In this document: positions 60,705-64,000 of the stretch, one piece after another
How positions within the stretch are numbered: the first letter of the stretch is position 1
How the letters are laid out: each line of letters starts with the position of its first letter
Source of the DNA: Biomphalaria glabrata
Lineage: Eukaryota > Mollusca > Gastropoda > Planorbidae
NCBI RefSeq assembly: GCF_947242115.1
Contig: NC_074719.1
Location: 44,844,884-44,908,883 of the forward strand
Length of the DNA: 64,000 bases
Reading direction: 5' to 3'
Program-made: the position numbers and the translations under genes
The notes under the pieces: model-generated
Told to the model about the DNA's origin: nothing
The model's input: only the letters and a program-made list of their open reading frames with translations
Databases searched by the model: none

Positions 60705-61000
60705 TTAGTTAACACAAACATGAAATAGAAACAATAGATAACTATACAATCTTCCATGTTCATAGACTCCTCGCTAGTAGAGTGGCTACCGCGTTGGCTT
60801 GAGAAGCCTGAGAAGGTTTTAGCCCACAAGTTCATATTCAGGTCGTTCCACTGAAAAAAAAATACATTCAAAAAGCAATCAACCAAATACCTCGTTCTTT
60901 CTCCCCTTTTCCAACTGGTCCAGACAAGTGATAGGACCATAGCGTATTGAGAACGCTAAAAGCATGAAATTACGATAAACAAAAACAACTGGTAAAAAAC
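60705..61000 (+). mobile_element. SINE-3-like element, second copy
   Basis: AGAGTGGCTACCGCGTTGGC head and CGTATTGAGAACGCTAAAAG tail; aligned throughout with 44640-44935. Confidence 0.65.
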
Positions 61001-61174
61001 ATTTCTAATTGTACAGATTTATTGTTGCTGGTCTAGATCTACTACAAATTTAATGACATGACCGATCCAAACTAATTGATACACATTTATAAAGGCCTTA
61101 TTTTTTTAAATTATCTAAGTATCTAAAATAATGTATTTATAAATTGTATGAAAATCTCTAAAAATAATTTTGCA

Positions 61175-61185
61175 TTTTTTTTCAG
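61175..61185 (+). promoter_or_regulatory. 3' splice acceptor, gene 7 5' UTR
   Basis: T run ending TTCAG, then GTTTGATAACA and the ATG. Confidence 0.75.
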
Positions 61186-61196
61186 GTTTGATAACA

Positions 61197-63014
61197 ATGA
61201 GTCGCTGTGAAGAAATCCCGCATAGAACTATTTCCCAAAGTATAATTCAGTCTATCGGAAAATTTTGCAAAGAAGATAACGCTGGTGACTTTGAGGTCAT
61301 CATTGAAGGCGAGAGCATCAAATGTCACAGTCTTATTCTCGCTTCATGTTCGGAGTTTTTCGGAGGTTTGCTCAGATCTAATATGAAAGAGAAACTAGAA
61401 ATGAAGGTTGACTTACCAAGCATTTCCTTCAAGACTTTCCAGCTGATTCTCGAGATTCTATACACCGGATGTGAGTTGTTGACGAAAGACAATGTCTTGG
61501 ATGTTTGGGCCGCAGTTCATCAGCTTCAAATTCATTTCTTAGTTCAGCATTGCGAGGAATTTGTTTTGGAAAATATTTCAGTGGAAACAATGGATGCAAT
61601 CAAAAGACAAGCAGATTTCCTTCAGTCTTACAAAGTTTCTGAAAAAATTCTCCAGCAAATGCTCGAGAACTTTTCAACGTTCAGGAATACTGAAGCCTTT
61701 TTACGATTAGATTTTGATGACATTCTAAAACTGATTGGAAATGACCAGCTTATCGTGAGTTCCGAAGATTGTGTCTTATTTTCAGTCTATGATTGGGTCA
61801 GTTACGGAGACTTGACAACTCCAAAACGTCAGGAAATCGGTAAAAGTGCTATGGAGAAAAACGTCCAGACTTTAGCCAAAAAAGATGCTGACGGTGTCAC
61901 TCAGGGCCTAGTTGAGGATTCTGCAGATAAAGAGACAGAACAAGATGGCACACTAATATCGAATCAAATTCAATCTAATGAAAGGACGAAATATTTACTA
62001 CAACTTTTAAAAGCCACCAGGTATTGTCTTGGCTCTGAGTCCTGCATCAAGAAACTGTTTTGGAATAAATTAACTCAGAGCAACACGGAGGTAAAAAATG
62101 TTTTCTTCGAAACGTCTGTGTTCAAAATTTCCAGCAATCTCACCGGGTTTTGGCCGAACGCAGGCATTCACCGTGATTGCAGTTACCTGGAACACGTCGG
62201 TATCACGAGTGGGTTTGTACTTGAGGCTTTTTCTTTTAAGCAAAACAAATGGTCTCGGATTCTTGAAGCTCGGACACTGGTCAGTTTGACAAAGTTAATC
62301 ATTTTCAACGGTCAGCTGTACGGTTGCACAAGCGATGAGTACGAGAGTGAAGTGTACCACTTTTTAAATAATAAATGGGTCAGCGTGTTCCGTTCTTACA
62401 ATAAAATAGATCTGTTTTTGTCCCATGAGAAATGTATTTACGCTATAAGTCCAGAAAACAGCAGCATTGAAAGATTTCAGCCCCACAACCCAATGGCGAC
62501 GTTCGAATATTTAAACCATGCTATGGGAAACGCGGAGTACGCCATGAGTTTCTATCAGTACATCCTCTTCTTTGAGACGCTGGAACACAGCAGCGCAGTG
62601 AAAACACGAGTCATAAGTTGGGATCCTGAGAAAAACGTCTGGACTCGTTTAGCTGATTTAGATTTCTCAGCAGACGATATGACAAGCTTTAGTGATGAGC
62701 TATACGGTTACGTCATAGACGGATCTGGACATCTGTACCGAGTTGAGAATTCTGAAACAGTTCAATTCACATTCATAGAAAAGCTCTGGAATGCGTATCC
62801 TGTATTGAAAGGGGCTGTTCTTTTTAAGGAAACGCTTTTCTTGTGCGGCTTCTTCCCACAAAATCTGGAACACAAAAAAAAAGTAAAGAATAACTTCTCT
62901 ATAGAATTACTTTCATTGGAAGTGTCTCTATTTAGAAGGTCTAACTTCCTTCATTTTCTGCTTCCAAAAACTCTCCTAAACCAACCCAACTGCGCTTTTT
63001 CTCAGACAGATTAA
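61197..63014 (+). CDS. BTB-BACK-kelch-like protein, array gene 7
   Basis: A 605-residue paralogue. The ATG at 61197 is 11 nt after the acceptor AG (61184-61185). The open frame upstream to 61170 is the pyrimidine tract and is not counted. BTB is about 29-124 with MKE. BACK is split by a Lys/Asp/Glu/Gln-rich linker (about 208-262) and resumes at TKYLLQLLKATRYCL. The propeller keeps GFWPNAGIHRDCS, EHVGITSG, MTSFSDE and HLYRVENSE. The extreme C-terminus is unusual: after LFLCGFFP it carries a Lys run encoded by an A-rich tract, a less conserved last strand and a short extra tail ending FSQTD. This may reflect relaxed constraint at the propeller closure. AATAAA lies at 63347. Confidence 0.91.
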   Translation: MSRCEEIPHRTISQSIIQSIGKFCKEDNAGDFEVIIEGESIKCHSLILASCSEFFGGLLRSNMKEKLEMKVDLPSISFKTFQLILEILYTGCELLTKDNVLDVWAAVHQLQIHFLVQHCEEFVLENISVETMDAIKRQADFLQSYKVSEKILQQMLENFSTFRNTEAFLRLDFDDILKLIGNDQLIVSSEDCVLFSVYDWVSYGDLTTPKRQEIGKSAMEKNVQTLAKKDADGVTQGLVEDSADKETEQDGTLISNQIQSNERTKYLLQLLKATRYCLGSESCIKKLFWNKLTQSNTEVKNVFFETSVFKISSNLTGFWPNAGIHRDCSYLEHVGITSGFVLEAFSFKQNKWSRILEARTLVSLTKLIIFNGQLYGCTSDEYESEVYHFLNNKWVSVFRSYNKIDLFLSHEKCIYAISPENSSIERFQPHNPMATFEYLNHAMGNAEYAMSFYQYILFFETLEHSSAVKTRVISWDPEKNVWTRLADLDFSADDMTSFSDELYGYVIDGSGHLYRVENSETVQFTFIEKLWNAYPVLKGAVLFKETLFLCGFFPQNLEHKKKVKNNFSIELLSLEVSLFRRSNFLHFLLPKTLLNQPNCAFSQTD

Positions 63015-63159
63015 AAAAAAAACCTCTACTGAACCAGCCCAGAGCGCAACTAAACGACTCGAATTCAATTCAATCATGATCATTTAACATCGTGCTAGAG
63101 CTTTAAGGGAACATGACCTATGTATTGTATTCACTGGGATCATCATTATTTTCAAACAT

Positions 63160-63205
63160 ATTTCGTTTCGCTGCAACTAGATTTTAGGTCTTACTTTTTA
63201 AACAA
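63160..63205 (+). promoter_or_regulatory. Conserved 3' UTR motif, gene 7
   Basis: TTTCGTTTCG, ACTAGATTTTAG and GTCTTACTTTTTAAAC, aligned with gene 6. Confidence 0.45.
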
Positions 63206-63346
63206 ATATTCTGGGAACGTTTATGACTGAATTAAACGAGTTATATAAGGGTATTTCGATTCGTTTAAAATGTTTATGATTTTATCACTAATTTCGGAAA
63301 ATGTTTATTATATAAAGATGTACACTGTATCTCTTATATTTACAAT

Positions 63347-63352
63347 AATAAA
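63347..63352 (+). terminator. Poly(A) signal, gene 7
   Basis: AATAAA 333 bp after the stop, downstream of the shared 3' UTR motif. Confidence 0.5.
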
Positions 63353-63402
63353 AGAAAATGTTTATTTTTTGCGTTATATGATTTTTTTCTTTTCATTCTT
63401 AA

Positions 63403-63480
63403 GTCTAATAATTAAGTCTAACAATTAAGTCTAATAATTAAGTCTAATAATTAAGTCTAATAATTCGGTCTAATGCTTAA
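63403..63480. repeat. 13-bp minisatellite TAAGTCTAATAAT
   Basis: About six units after gene 7, followed by a T run (63487-63506). Confidence 0.85.
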
Positions 63481-63549
63481 GTTTAGTTTTTTTTTTTTTT
63501 TTTTTTAAGTTTTGGATGTTTTTTGACAAATGAATATTATTACGTACTA

Positions 63550-64000
63550 GTCAAAACGTGAAAGTCAAACCTGGAAGTCCAAACCTGGTAGTCAAATCAT
63601 GAAAGTCAAACCTGAAAGCCCAAACCTGGTAATCAAAACCTGAAAGTCAAACCTGGTGATCAAAACCTGAAAGCCCAAACCTGGTAATCAAAACCTGAAA
63701 GTCAAACCTGGTGATCAAAACCTGAAAGCCCAAACCTAGTAATCAAAACCTGAAAGTCAAACCTGGTAATCAAAACCTGAAAGTCAAACCTGGTGATCAA
63801 AACCTGAAAGCCCAAACCTGGTAGTAAAAATCTGGAAGTCCAAACCTGGTGATCAAAACCTGAAAGCCCAAACCTGGTGATCAAAACCTGAAAGCCCAAA
63901 CCTGGTGATCAAAACCTGAAAGCCCAAACCTGGTAGTAAAAACCTGGAAGTCCAAACCTGGTGATCAAAACCTGAAAGCCCAAACCTGGTGATCAAAACC
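63550..64000. repeat. 28-30-bp minisatellite running off the window
   Basis: About 15 units of AACCTGGTGATCAAAACCTG then AAAGCCCA, with AAGTCA variants. Continues past the end of the window. Confidence 0.93.

Noticed and set aside
3855-61185. Spliced-leader trans-splicing as the default explanation of the acceptors
   Set aside because: The layout would fit, but such splicing is not established in molluscs; an ordinary 5' UTR intron is the simpler reading.

Overview
This is 64 kb of AT-rich animal genomic DNA, most likely from a heterobranch (pulmonate-type) gastropod snail. The pointers are the dense load of tRNA-headed SINEs, 5'-truncated LINE tails, TTAA-flanked MITEs, minisatellites and a locally expanded BTB/kelch-type gene family. 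The taxon is inferred from repeat style, not proved.

The backbone is a head-to-tail array of seven related genes, all on the + strand, at 3879-5684, 10770-12581, 26995-28821, 36479-38302, 45897-47861, 52001-53782 and 61197-63014. Each has one uninterrupted coding exon of 593-654 codons. The layout is an N-terminal helix, a BTB domain, a BACK domain split by a variable acidic/serine-rich linker, and a degenerate kelch-like propeller. Each has a polypyrimidine tract and AG splice acceptor 6-12 nt before its ATG, so the 5' UTR is probably interrupted by an intron. All seven keep a Met-Lys/Arg-Glu motif where the CUL3-contact motif of BTB proteins lies, so they look like substrate adaptors of CUL3 ubiquitin ligases (inference). 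Genes 1-4 and 5-7 form two subgroups. Genes 2 and 3 share a near-identical BTB stretch suggesting gene conversion. A decayed piece of an eighth copy (55645-55775) is caught between two large minisatellites.

Region by region: 1-3.9 kb holds a (CT)n tract and LINE scraps before gene 1. 5.7-10.8 kb holds gene 1's UTR, MITEs and LINE tails, then gene 2. 12.6-27 kb holds a MITE, a 13-bp minisatellite, SINEs and LINEs, and a 7.7-kb young LTR retrotransposon (16970-24665) that encodes only a Gag-protease-like protein with an RRM-like tail. Gene 3 follows. 28.8-36.5 kb is nested LINEs and a solo LTR, ending with a LINE fragment almost touching the gene 4 splice acceptor. 38.3-45.9 kb holds SINEs, three solo LTRs of one family, a TIR MITE and a block duplicated upstream of gene 7. 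47.9-52 kb holds SINE/hAT fragments and two minisatellites before gene 6. 53.8-61.2 kb holds two large minisatellites, the gene relic and a LINE/LINE/SINE nest before gene 7. The window ends inside another minisatellite.

No rRNA, genuine tRNA gene, CRISPR array or prokaryotic feature was seen. Regulation is visible only as splice acceptors, poly(A) signals and a short 3' UTR motif shared by five of the genes.
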